NCBI GenBank assembly: GCA_029258795.1
Contig: JAPDKB010000016.1
Location: 1 to 59,826, forward strand
Direction of reading: 5' to 3'
Source of the DNA: an archaeon
GTDB taxonomy: Archaea > EX4484-52 > WAPT01
Length of the DNA stretch: 59,826 bases
In this document: piece after piece, positions 16,351 to 25,600 of the stretch
Layout: each line of letters opens with the position of its first letter
Numbering within the stretch: the first letter of the stretch is position 1
The notes under the pieces: model-generated
What the model saw: only the letters and a program-made list of their open reading frames with translations
What the model was told of the DNA's origin: nothing
The model's database searches: none
Program-made: the position numbers and the translations under genes

Positions 16351-18360
16351 ATGGAATATGACGAATTAGTTCAGCGGCTGGAGCTCTTTTTTTCAGAAGT
16401 TGCCTATAAGGAAGTGCTGGAGGCAGTACAGAAAAAGACAAGCATAGTTGTTGATTTTCAGAAGTTGGAGCTTTTTGACCCTGAAATGGCCGATTTTTTG
16501 GTTGAAAATCCTGATGATTTCTTTAAGGCTGCTGAAGAAGCCCTGCTCTCCATAGATGTGGGTGAAGAATGGGAAGGTAAGGTGAATGTAAGGTTCTCCA
16601 ATCTGCCTGAGGATTACATAATTCCTATCAAACACATAAGGAGCAAGCACATAGACAAATTTATTGGAATAGAAGGGGTTATAAAACTCGCTTCCGAAGT
16701 CCGTCCGGAAATAACGGCTGCAACCTTTGAGTGTGGATATTGTGGACAACGCATAACCATTTTGCAGGAGAAGCCATCCTTGAGAAAGCCATCAATGTGT
16801 GAATGTGGCAACAAGAAACATTTTGAGCTGGTGGATAGAAGGCTCGTGGATATACAGCATGTGGTGGTGGAGGAAATTCCGGAAAAGATTGAAGGAGCTC
16901 AACCTTCCAAGATTTCCGTGTTTCTTAGGGATGATCTCGTCGATCCGAAGTTTCAGAAGAGGGTGATGCCCGGAACGAAGGTCAGAATCTACGGAATACT
17001 GCGGGACAGGCCGCTGGGTATTGCTTCTGAAAAGGAAACGAAAAGGAGGGAGCTTTACATAGAGGTGAATTACATAGAGCCCATAGAGCTTGAGTTTGAG
17101 GAGATAGAAATAACGGAGGATGATGAGAAGGAGATAAAGAAGCTCGCCAAACGCCCGGATATTTATGATCTACTGATAAAGTCGATAGCTCCCTCCATTT
17201 ACGGTTATGAGGACATAAAAGAAGCTGTGGCACTTCAGCTCTTTGGAGGAGTGAGGAAGGAGAGACAGGATGGTACTGTTACAAGGGGAGACATCCACAT
17301 TCTGTTGGTTGGAGACCCCGGAGCGGGTAAGTCAGCTCTGCTTAAATATGTTGCTAAGCTCGCTCCAAAAGCCAGATATGTGGTGGGTAGGGGTGCCACC
17401 GCCTCCGGCTTAACCGCCACAGTGGTTAGAGATGAATTTTTGAAGGGATGGGCTCTAGAGGCTGGAGCGCTCGTGCTTGCGAACAAGGGTATAGCGGTTG
17501 TGGATGAGATTGACAAGATGTCCCCTGAAGACAGAGTGGCTATGCACGAAATCATGGAGCAGCAGACATGTACTGTTGCCAAAGCCAACGTGCAAGCCAC
17601 ATTGCAGGCACAAACAACCATACTGGCTGCTGCAAATCCTAAATTTGGAAGATTTGATGCTTATTCCTCCCTTCCCGAGCAGATAAACCTGCCAGAAACC
17701 CTGCTGTCCAGATTTGACCTCATCTTTGCAATAAGGGATGTCCCTGACCCAGATAGAGATAAGCAGCTGGTGAAGCATATATTAAGATTGCATGAAAATC
17801 CGGAAAGTGAGAAACCACCAATTGACCCGCTGCTCCTTCGTAAATACGTAGCTTATGCGAGAAACAACGTGTTTCCTAAGCTAACCAAAGCTGCTGAAAA
17901 ATACATAGAAGATTTCTATGTCGGGCTCAGAAGCAGGTACAGTGGGGAAAATAGCCCGGGAGTGCCCATCACCACAAGGCAGCTTGAAGCGATAATAAGG
18001 CTGGCTGAAGCTTCAGCACGAGTGAGGTTATCAGGTAGAGTGACGAAAAAGGATGCTGAAAGGGCTGTTAGAGTGATGAAAAATTATTTGATGAAGCTGG
18101 GTCTTGATCCGGAGACGGGACTGCTCGACATAGATAGGATAGAGTCGGGAATTTCGGCAAGTCAGCGCAACAAGATAAAACTCATGCTCGCTCTTATAGA
18201 AAGGTTACAGGATGAGAGTGATGAGAGGATGGTGAATGTCAATGATCTCATCGTTGCGGCAAAATCGAGCGGTATTGAGGATGCTGAAGAAATCATAGAT
18301 AAACTTAAGAGTAGTGGAGAAATCTTCGAACCACGTCCGGGATTTGTTAAGAGGGTGTGA
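16351..18360 (+). CDS. mcm: Minichromosome maintenance (MCM) replicative helicase
   Basis: 669 residues, a standard archaeal MCM homohexamer subunit. The N-terminal domain includes a zinc motif, CGYCG near 127 and CECG near 150. The AAA+ core has Walker A GDPGAGKSA near 320, Walker B VVDEIDKM, the sensor-1 AAANP and the arginine finger in LLSRFDLIFA. A C-terminal winged helix ends EIFEPRPGFVKRV. Transcription is probably leaderless. It is directly followed by the RPA-like gene, whose C-terminal tail resembles this one. Confidence 0.97.
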   Translation: MEYDELVQRLELFFSEVAYKEVLEAVQKKTSIVVDFQKLELFDPEMADFLVENPDDFFKAAEEALLSIDVGEEWEGKVNVRFSNLPEDYIIPIKHIRSKHIDKFIGIEGVIKLASEVRPEITAATFECGYCGQRITILQEKPSLRKPSMCECGNKKHFELVDRRLVDIQHVVVEEIPEKIEGAQPSKISVFLRDDLVDPKFQKRVMPGTKVRIYGILRDRPLGIASEKETKRRELYIEVNYIEPIELEFEEIEITEDDEKEIKKLAKRPDIYDLLIKSIAPSIYGYEDIKEAVALQLFGGVRKERQDGTVTRGDIHILLVGDPGAGKSALLKYVAKLAPKARYVVGRGATASGLTATVVRDEFLKGWALEAGALVLANKGIAVVDEIDKMSPEDRVAMHEIMEQQTCTVAKANVQATLQAQTTILAAANPKFGRFDAYSSLPEQINLPETLLSRFDLIFAIRDVPDPDRDKQLVKHILRLHENPESEKPPIDPLLLRKYVAYARNNVFPKLTKAAEKYIEDFYVGLRSRYSGENSPGVPITTRQLEAIIRLAEASARVRLSGRVTKKDAERAVRVMKNYLMKLGLDPETGLLDIDRIESGISASQRNKIKLMLALIERLQDESDERMVNVNDLIVAAKSSGIEDAEEIIDKLKSSGEIFEPRPGFVKRV

Positions 18361-18365
18361 TGCTC

Positions 18366-19115
18366 ATGAAGAAGAGATGGCCAGCAGTAAGATGCAGGAT
18401 AAGGGATATTATCGCGGGACACTATGTGTCCTCAGGAGACCTCTCACCTTCATATGTGCTATTGCCTTACGGTATGAAAGCGTACAAAACCATGGTTTAT
18501 GGTGTGGTCACGCAAACCTATGTTAATGATGAGAAAACATATGGGTTTGTGGTTATTGAAGATGGTACCGGAAGGATAAGGGCGAAGTTCTTCCAGAAAA
18601 CCAAATTGGTGGATGAGATAAATAAAGGAGATTGTGTTGCGGTCATCGGCAGGGTTAGAGAGTATGCTGACGAGAGGTATATTGTGGTGGACGGTATCAG
18701 AAAAATGAGAAAAGTTGATGAGGAGCTTGTGTTTCGGATGGATGTAATGAAGAGCATACTAAACATCATTAAGAAAGTTCGAGAGATAGCTGATAAAATT
18801 AAAGGTAGCGAAACTCTTGAGGAGGTTATGAAGTTATGCTCTTCCTATCCAAAGGAGCTTGTTGAAGGCACCTATGAATTAAGAAGTCATCTTGAATCCA
18901 GTAAGATTGAAGAGGTGGAGGTGGAAGACAGGAGAGATGCTAGAGAAATCATATTAAATGTGATTAAAAATAATGATGAGGGAGATGGTGTTGACTACAC
19001 AACCATAGTTCAGCTTGCCGGCTTGCCCGAGAGTGTGGTGGAGAAAACTCTTGATGAGCTGCTTGAAGAAGGCACTTGCTACGAGCCAAAGCCGGGTAAG
19101 ATAAAGCTTGTGTGA
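18366..19115 (+). CDS. RPA-like single-stranded DNA-binding OB-fold protein with C-terminal winged helix
   Basis: 249 residues from the ATG at 18366; an ATG at 18360 is also in frame. An OB-fold (about 45-125) has the FVVIEDGTGRIRAKFF and VIGRVREY strands typical of the archaeal RPA32-like family. A helical middle and a C-terminal winged helix (about 195-249) ending CYEPKPGKIKLV follow. It coats single-stranded DNA in replication and repair and may touch MCM, whose gene ends just before this one. The GGTGTGATGCTC upstream of 18366 resembles the anti-Shine-Dalgarno complement. Confidence 0.8.
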   Translation: MKKRWPAVRCRIRDIIAGHYVSSGDLSPSYVLLPYGMKAYKTMVYGVVTQTYVNDEKTYGFVVIEDGTGRIRAKFFQKTKLVDEINKGDCVAVIGRVREYADERYIVVDGIRKMRKVDEELVFRMDVMKSILNIIKKVREIADKIKGSETLEEVMKLCSSYPKELVEGTYELRSHLESSKIEEVEVEDRRDAREIILNVIKNNDEGDGVDYTTIVQLAGLPESVVEKTLDELLEEGTCYEPKPGKIKLV

Positions 19116-19125
19116 GGTGAAGAAA

Positions 19126-19536
19126 ATGAAGATGAGTTATGAAGAGCTATTGAAAAGAGCGAGGAAACAGCTCCCAGAAAGTGTGCTAGTACGGGAGAGG
19201 TGGGAGATGCCCAAAATCACATCCTTCATAATAGGTAACAGAACGATAATCAAGAGATTTCTGGAGGTGTGCGATTATATAAGGCGGGATCCCAAACACC
19301 TTTTAAAGTACCTCGCAAAGGAACTGGGAACGCAGGGTGAGATAGAAGGGAGCGATGTTGTTTTCCAGGGTAAATTCAACAACGCGACTATAACCAAAAA
19401 GTTCGAAAGGTATGTAAAGGAGTATGTGCTCTGCAATGAATGTGGTAAGCCTGACACAAAGCTGATAAAAGAAGGTAGAATACTCCTACTCAAATGTGAG
19501 GCGTGCGGAGCCATTAGATCTGTGGAAAAAATATGA
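19126..19536 (+). CDS. Translation initiation factor aIF2 beta subunit
   Basis: 136 residues from the ATG at 19126, placed 5 bases after a GAGGTGA site; a TTG further upstream is less likely. The eIF2-beta/eIF5 domain (about 25-100) contains RTIIKRFLEVCDYIRRDP and FLxxELGTQG-like residues. The zinc ribbon C-N-E-C ... C-E-A-C closes the protein. It forms the aIF2 heterotrimer that brings Met-tRNAi to the ribosome. It is part of the mcm to aIF1A gene string. Confidence 0.93.
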   Translation: MKMSYEELLKRARKQLPESVLVRERWEMPKITSFIIGNRTIIKRFLEVCDYIRRDPKHLLKYLAKELGTQGEIEGSDVVFQGKFNNATITKKFERYVKEYVLCNECGKPDTKLIKEGRILLLKCEACGAIRSVEKI

Positions 19537-19547
19537 AATGATGTGGT

Positions 19548-19862
19548 ATGTGTGCATTCTACCTAACCGTAAGGAACAGTGTAAATGGTAATGTTGTCGC
19601 GGTTTGCGATAAAGAGCTTGTGGGTAAGAGGTATGAAGAGGGCGAGCTTGTGCTCGACCTCACCAGCAACTTTTTCTTTGAGGAAGGAAAAACTGAGGAA
19701 GTGGAGGATTTGGGTGTGATTGTGGATGCGATCAAAGATGCATTCACATCAAACATAGTCGGAAATAGGGTGGTGGGTGCTTTAATTGAGCGCGGTGTTC
19801 TTAAGGAGAGCGGAGTGAAGGTCATAGCTGGAATCAAATACGCTATGACGTTCAAAATATAA
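19548..19862 (+). CDS. DUF424 family protein
   Basis: 104 residues of the archaeal DUF424 family, recognised from the strand LVLDLTSNFFFEEGKTEE and the NIVGNRVVGALIERG helix region. The function is not established, but the gene lies between aIF2-beta and nmd3 here, a context that suggests a role in translation or ribosome biogenesis (inference). The start is the ATG at 19548, 11 bases after the aIF2-beta stop. Confidence 0.75.
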   Translation: MCAFYLTVRNSVNGNVVAVCDKELVGKRYEEGELVLDLTSNFFFEEGKTEEVEDLGVIVDAIKDAFTSNIVGNRVVGALIERGVLKESGVKVIAGIKYAMTFKI

Positions 19863-19886
19863 ACATCAGGTTGTATTTCTAATTTA

Positions 19887-20618
19887 ATGGCGAGAAGAAA
19901 AAAGCTGATCAGGGTCTGTGCAAAATGCGGAAAGGAGAGTAAGGATTTGGTTGATAATTTGTGTGAAAGTTGTAGAGCTGAAAGCCCAAAAAAGAATGCG
20001 TTGGAAAGAGTTCTCAAAGTCGGATGGTGTGAGTGTGGAAGTGTCAGTGTTGATGATAAGGAGGTGGGCGAGGTTTTCGATGTTGATGATCTGATAGCTC
20101 TTGTGGTGGGGAGTACCATAGAAAAAGAGCTGAAACCATCCGGAAAAATTGAGGCAGAGGTGGAAGAAATAAAGGAAAGGGAAAAAGGTACGTATCATGT
20201 TAAAGTGAGGGTCGGGCAGGAAATAATGGATCTTGTTCTTAAAATCAGAAGGGTTAAATGCGAGCGCTGCAGGTATTTGCTTGGTGGATATTACGAGGCA
20301 ACAATACAATTAAGAGGGGACGCATCCTTCGTGGATGAAATGGTCGATCTCTGCAAAAAAATTGTTGAGAAGGAAAGGAGAATGGATAAGAAATCTTTCA
20401 TAACGGATGTTGAGAACGTTAAAGGCGGGACTGACGTGAAAATAGGGTCAAAACGCGTAGCCAAGAAAATCGTGAGACACGCTAAAAAATATAAACCTGT
20501 CATCACAAAATATTCAAAAAAGCTTAAAACAGTGAAGGATGGAAAAAAAATTTACAGGTACACATTTTTGATAAGGGCTGATGAAAATGGGGAAAAAGGA
20601 GATAAAAAAAGAAAATGA
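19887..20618 (+). CDS. nmd3: NMD3 family ribosome biogenesis protein
   Basis: 243 residues. The N-terminal zinc motifs CAKCG ... CESC and WCECGSV, then KCERCRYLLGGYYEA-IQLRG, are the hallmark of archaeal NMD3. In eukaryotes the family is the 60S export adaptor; in archaea it is thought to act in large-subunit maturation. The C-terminal 40 residues are lysine-rich. The 3' end overlaps the aIF1A start by 38 bases. Confidence 0.9.
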   Translation: MARRKKLIRVCAKCGKESKDLVDNLCESCRAESPKKNALERVLKVGWCECGSVSVDDKEVGEVFDVDDLIALVVGSTIEKELKPSGKIEAEVEEIKEREKGTYHVKVRVGQEIMDLVLKIRRVKCERCRYLLGGYYEATIQLRGDASFVDEMVDLCKKIVEKERRMDKKSFITDVENVKGGTDVKIGSKRVAKKIVRHAKKYKPVITKYSKKLKTVKDGKKIYRYTFLIRADENGEKGDKKRK

Positions 20619-20931
20619 AGTGTTGACAGACGAGGAAATTGAAAAGAAAGTTGTTTTGCCTAAAGGCAATCAGGTTTTGGGTGTGGTGGAGTCACGTCTG
20701 GGTTTCGGAAGGATGAATGTCATATGCTCAGACAAGAAGATACGGGTTTGCAGAGTGCCTGGAAGGTACAAAAGAAAGATATGGATCAGGGAGGGAGATG
20801 TGGTTATAGTTGAGCCGTGGCCGTATCAGGGTGAAAAGAAGGGAGACATAATTCACAAGTTCAGGCCGATAGAGGTTGATTGGTTGAGGAGGAAGGGCTA
20901 TTTGAAAGAACTGGAGGAGTTCATGGTTTGA
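20581..20931 (+). CDS. Translation initiation factor aIF1A
   Basis: 116 residues. The S1-like OB-fold is seen in QVLGVVESRLGFGRMNVIC, IRVCRVPGRYKRKIWIREG and DVVIVEPWPYQGEKKGDI. It binds the ribosomal A site during initiation. Two in-frame ATGs (20581, 20587) lie inside the nmd3 3' end; I use the first. Translation is probably coupled to nmd3. Confidence 0.93.
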   Translation: MKMGKKEIKKENEVLTDEEIEKKVVLPKGNQVLGVVESRLGFGRMNVICSDKKIRVCRVPGRYKRKIWIREGDVVIVEPWPYQGEKKGDIIHKFRPIEVDWLRRKGYLKELEEFMV

Positions 20932-20973
20932 GAAAAGTTTTCAGTTCGCTGTTTGTTTCTCTTTAAGAAGTCA

Positions 20974-20983
20974 AAATATATAA
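20974..20983 (+). promoter_or_regulatory. TATA-like box for the surface-protein pair
   Basis: AAATATATAA lies 24-33 bases before the ATG at 21007, giving a leaderless or nearly leaderless transcript. The surface pair therefore seems to have its own promoter, separate from the upstream translation operon. Confidence 0.6.
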
Positions 20984-21006
20984 GGTGGTTCTGCGATGAA
21001 TAGAGT

Positions 21007-22620
21007 ATGGAACGCAAACATTTCCAAGGGTTGTTAGGGTGTGTGATTTTAATCATGTTAGTAGAACCTGTTGTTTACTCAGCAGCAAACACCACCCTCA
21101 TGTTCTGGAAAGGCGATCTCAATCTTCAGATCGATAAATCCGTGTATTCTTCCGGAGAGGTGTTAAACGCAAGAATTCACATTTCGAATGGTGAAAATTA
21201 CTCGATAACCGACGGCAAATTGGTTATAGAGATCGTAAAGGGATGTAATGAGCCTGCCTATCCAGCTCAGTTGTCTGATTGCGATAATGTGATCTATGAG
21301 GAGGTTTTAGAACACATCACATTACTACCTCTATCAAGCAGGGAAATATCGTGGAATTTCACCATTCCATCTTATTTTTCAGCGGGGGATTACAGATTGG
21401 ATGCTTTTTTCATCGCTAATCGCGCCCCTCTGAAAGGCATTCATTTCATATTTTTACCTGGAGAATGGACACGATTCAAAGTATCAAGTAGTGGAAATTA
21501 TCCTCTTCTCAAAATTTTGAGAACTAAAACTGAATTCGGGAGAGAGCTTGGCCAGGTGGCCGCACCAGTTAACAGCGGGGCGATGTTCAATGGTTCAGTG
21601 TGGATACAGGCGGAAAGTGCTGAAGCAATTGGCAAGAAATTTATATTGAAAATTGGTATCTGTAGCTGGGACGATACTGAATGTGAAGATTATGCCAAAA
21701 TATTACCATTCACCATGGATTCTCAATTGAAAGTTTTGAATGTGATGCTTCAAGCCCCCTCAAAGCCAGATGCGTACGCGATAAGAATAGAGGTTGTGGA
21801 TGAGAATGGGGTGTTACATTCTCTTTACAGGAGTAGAATAATTGTGACCGGTGTGACTGCAAAGATAAGAAAAGTGGGGATACTCTACCCGTTCCTAAAA
21901 CATGACGAAGTTAATGAAGTTTATGTGTTGGTGGGTACATCGCCAGACCATTACACAAATCCTGTGGTGCAGAATGTTGAATGCTCTGTAAAAATCACAA
22001 CAATAGATGGCGAGAAAATATATGAAGACAAAAGATTGATTCCAGAACTTTCCCCTACAAAGATATTTGAGCCACTTAAATTTAGAGTGAGTAGCGATAC
22101 CAAACTGGACGAATTTACCCTGTGTGTATATTTAAAATCCTCTTCTGAAGTGTATGACACTTATTGTTTTGATGTCAGAAAACAGGACTTCGAATATGTG
22201 AAAGACGTTAAGTACAGCGTTCAGAACGTTAAATATTATGAGAATGAATCGCTTTTGGAAGTTAAACTATGCGCCTTCAACGACATATTCGATGAACCTG
22301 TCCAGACAACAGCTATGGTGCAACTTTATTTATCCAACGGGTCGAAGATAGGTGGAATCGAGAAATCTGTAAATGGCTGTGCTACCCTTTCCTTTTCAAA
22401 TGTCGATGCAAAAAACGAGTGTGATTTGGTTGTTTATGATAAGATTTTCAAAAAACAGTATGTATTTAAGCTCATTCCAGAAAAGTATTCATCAAAAGAT
22501 GTAGAGAGTTTAGAAAAAATAAAAGAAAAAGAAAGCTCTAACAAAAGTGGTGTGACTAAAATAATCATTGTATTGTCCTGTGTGAGTGTTATTTTAATCC
22601 TAATACTTTCAAGAAGGTGA
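21007..22620 (+). CDS. Secreted, C-terminally membrane-anchored surface protein
   Basis: 537 residues. A signal peptide (about 6-26, ending near VVYSAA) and a C-terminal transmembrane helix (about 518-535) with a short SRR tail place nearly all of it outside the cell. The ectodomain looks like several beta-sandwich (Ig-like or CARDB-like) domains, for example DKSVYSSGEVLNARIHISN near 37-55, with several Cys. No precise family is recognised. It overlaps the next gene's ribosome site (AAGGTGAG), so the two are co-translated. Confidence 0.65.
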   Translation: MERKHFQGLLGCVILIMLVEPVVYSAANTTLMFWKGDLNLQIDKSVYSSGEVLNARIHISNGENYSITDGKLVIEIVKGCNEPAYPAQLSDCDNVIYEEVLEHITLLPLSSREISWNFTIPSYFSAGDYRLDAFFIANRAPLKGIHFIFLPGEWTRFKVSSSGNYPLLKILRTKTEFGRELGQVAAPVNSGAMFNGSVWIQAESAEAIGKKFILKIGICSWDDTECEDYAKILPFTMDSQLKVLNVMLQAPSKPDAYAIRIEVVDENGVLHSLYRSRIIVTGVTAKIRKVGILYPFLKHDEVNEVYVLVGTSPDHYTNPVVQNVECSVKITTIDGEKIYEDKRLIPELSPTKIFEPLKFRVSSDTKLDEFTLCVYLKSSSEVYDTYCFDVRKQDFEYVKDVKYSVQNVKYYENESLLEVKLCAFNDIFDEPVQTTAMVQLYLSNGSKIGGIEKSVNGCATLSFSNVDAKNECDLVVYDKIFKKQYVFKLIPEKYSSKDVESLEKIKEKESSNKSGVTKIIIVLSCVSVILILILSRR

Positions 22621-22625
22621 GAATT

Positions 22626-25600
22626 ATGAAAATACACAAAATAGGAAAGATTGTGTTTGTAATATTTACAGTTTTGTTAATTCTGAATGTAAAATCTCCC
22701 AGCACATTTGGCTGGTACAATACTGAGTGGAAGTTTAGGGTACCCATACAGGTGAATTATGCTGGAACTTCGATGGTGGAAAATTACCAACTAAAATTAA
22801 CGGTGGACTATTTGGACGGGATGAAATGCGATTTCTCGGACCTCATGTTTACGCAGGTTGTTAATGGGGTGGAAACCGAACTGCCGTACTTTGTTGAGTC
22901 CTATAACGAGTGTGAGAATGCCATAATATGGATCAAAATGTCGAAACTTAATGTGGGTAACAATATTGTTTACATGTATTTCGGAAATGAAAACGCTGCA
23001 TCAAAGAGCAATCCAGATTCCGTTTTCATTCTTTATGATGACTTCGAGGGTTCGAGTTTGGATACTGAGAAATGGGGAGTTTTTGACGTCACGGATGGGG
23101 ACATAATTTCTGTCTCGGAAGGATATTTAAGAATGATATATTCGGGGGGTGAGCTAATAGATGGTGCTGAAGCTCGAATATTCTCTAAAAAGAAATTAGA
23201 TATGAGCAAGGAATACATCATAGAATGGGAAGGTACATTCTACCATACTCCGGGATATAAGGGAATTGTGGTAGCATTCACCAACACAACCGGTTATCTC
23301 GGATTCGTATACTATGACACAGGTACGGGAAATTACAGGCACGATCTAAGGTTGGAAGTGAAGGGTAAACAATACAATGAAATTCTGTACGGGATTGCAG
23401 AGCCCATAAGCGGTGAATTTCAATTAATAAAAGGTAAGGACTTCTCCGAATGTGTGCTGCCAACAGGAGATAAAATACATAGCAACCATGTACTTACTGG
23501 AGAAGGAAAGGTTAGTTTATGGGTGGATTCGTGGGGCGACTATGGAGATAACATCGTAAACGCGAGCTGGGATTGGGTTCGTGTGAGAATGTATGCATAT
23601 CCAGAACCCACCTACTCGTTTGGAAATGTAGAGAAAAAATCAACAGGCGTGCCATGTACAAGCGATGATGAGTGCGAAAGCGGACATTGTGCTGTTGATT
23701 ACGATGAAGATGGGGCTTGGTGTATGCCTCCAACATCATGTGCGCATGATGGAACAGAATATAAAGATGGTGCGTATGCACCAGAATGTTATTCTTGGAA
23801 CAAAGCAATTAGATGTGTAGATGGTGAATGGAAGGTTACGTCTTGTGGGTTATTCCGGCTCTGTAAGAATGGCAAATGTGTCTGGAAGGATTCTGACGGG
23901 GATGGTGTGAGGGATAAGAATGATCAGTGCCCGAACACACCAAAGGGTTGTGAAGTCTATGATAATGGTTGTCCCAAAGCCCCATTCACATACTATATCA
24001 AAAATGATGTTTCCGCCTCTTGTCCTGGTTCGTCCATACCTGTGGATCCTGAGCATAAATGCCTGAGCACTGCACAAAACCCTACAATAAAATTCTACCT
24101 GAGGGATGGAAGCGGTAATCTCTATCCCGGAAATTCCGACCCTTACTGTGATCCGCTTCATGGAACTGAGGGGTGGCACGATGCGGAAGATGGTAGATAT
24201 TATTGTGAGTTCTCCATTCCTTCCACACTTCCTCCCGGCACTTACACGCTGATAGCAAAGTACGATCTTGGTGGTAGAACGTACCAAGATACCATAAAAA
24301 CAGGTTTTGTGGTAGAAAGCCAGTGCTCGCTGAATGTAAGATGCGGGCATGGAGGTCGTATGACAAGCACGCCCGCAGTGAGTGTTTCTCTTTCAGGCTG
24401 TAAGAATATTGGAGGAACGTACTACTGTAAAAGCGGGAGCTCCATCGATATTACCCAGATAAATACTGTGGTACCTCACTGCAGTAATGGTGCATGGGGC
24501 GGTTCAGTCACCCCGGGCATTCTTGCATGGGTTTATTCTGGTAATGTTATGGTAGCAGAAAAGGATAACAAATATGCTGGTTGTTCATTACCAAGTCCAT
24601 TTTCAAATCACCGAAAATACCTTTACAGTTTGACTGTAGGTTTCAGATGGCCGTGCAACATTGGGTGGGGTTCTGGTGCACAATCAAAAAGCATATACGG
24701 CGTGTACACTTTTCAGAACCCTGGACACTACACTCTCTACATTGACATGATAAATGCTGTGTGCGACTCTCCTGATTATATATGCCCCACTAAATCTACA
24801 TTGTGTGCTATTGGAAGCATGAGTAATGATTGGTGGGGGTTTGAAGAAATTGCCAGATATAACATCTATGTTATTGATCCTAAGGTCACATTCGTGTCTG
24901 TACCCAGCACGCCTCAAATCTTTGATGGAAAGGAAAAGCTTGAAATTACTTGGAAATTGAAGAATACAGGTGTTGGTAAAATCAATCTCGTTGTTACACC
25001 CCTATGCCCATCAGGATGGACGTGTGAGGTCTCACCACAGGAAATTAAAGGAATGACCGTGGGTCAAGAAGCGTATGTAACACTAAAACTGTATAACAAA
25101 AAACCAGCACAGCAAGTGAGCACAAAAGAGATGGAAGTGGGTATCAAAGTAAGGTATAGTGACGCTTACGGCCTTTCGATAACAAAAGAAGACTCAAGCA
25201 AAACAAGGATCGTTTTGGATAATAAGGCGCCAGAGGTAAGTTTGAGCGCTCCCGACGGATACGGATGGAGCGCATCGAGCTTACGCTTCAAGATAACTTG
25301 TGATGATAACCCTTACGATAGTGGATACGGCACTTATGGCGGATGTTCCAAAATATACTATCTTGTTGTGAATGAGAATGACGCATGTCCGCAAGATTTG
25401 AGCAGTTACAACACTCACACTTCAACTCCTCAAGAAGTTTTGAATTTTGAAGGTGAGGTTAGTTGTCCGTCAGGAAACGCTTGCAAAAAGAAAGTGTGCT
25501 TTGCAGGAGAAGATCGCTTCTCTCAGAGGTCTGAAATTCACGAAAGTGGTGTTTTCAAAATAGATAGGGAGCCTCCCGAACTAAGTAGCGAGTTTGTTCC

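Noticed and set aside
19559-20119. Minus-strand frame over DUF424 and nmd3
   Set aside because: Antisense to two recognised genes; Ser/Thr/Leu-rich shadow composition.
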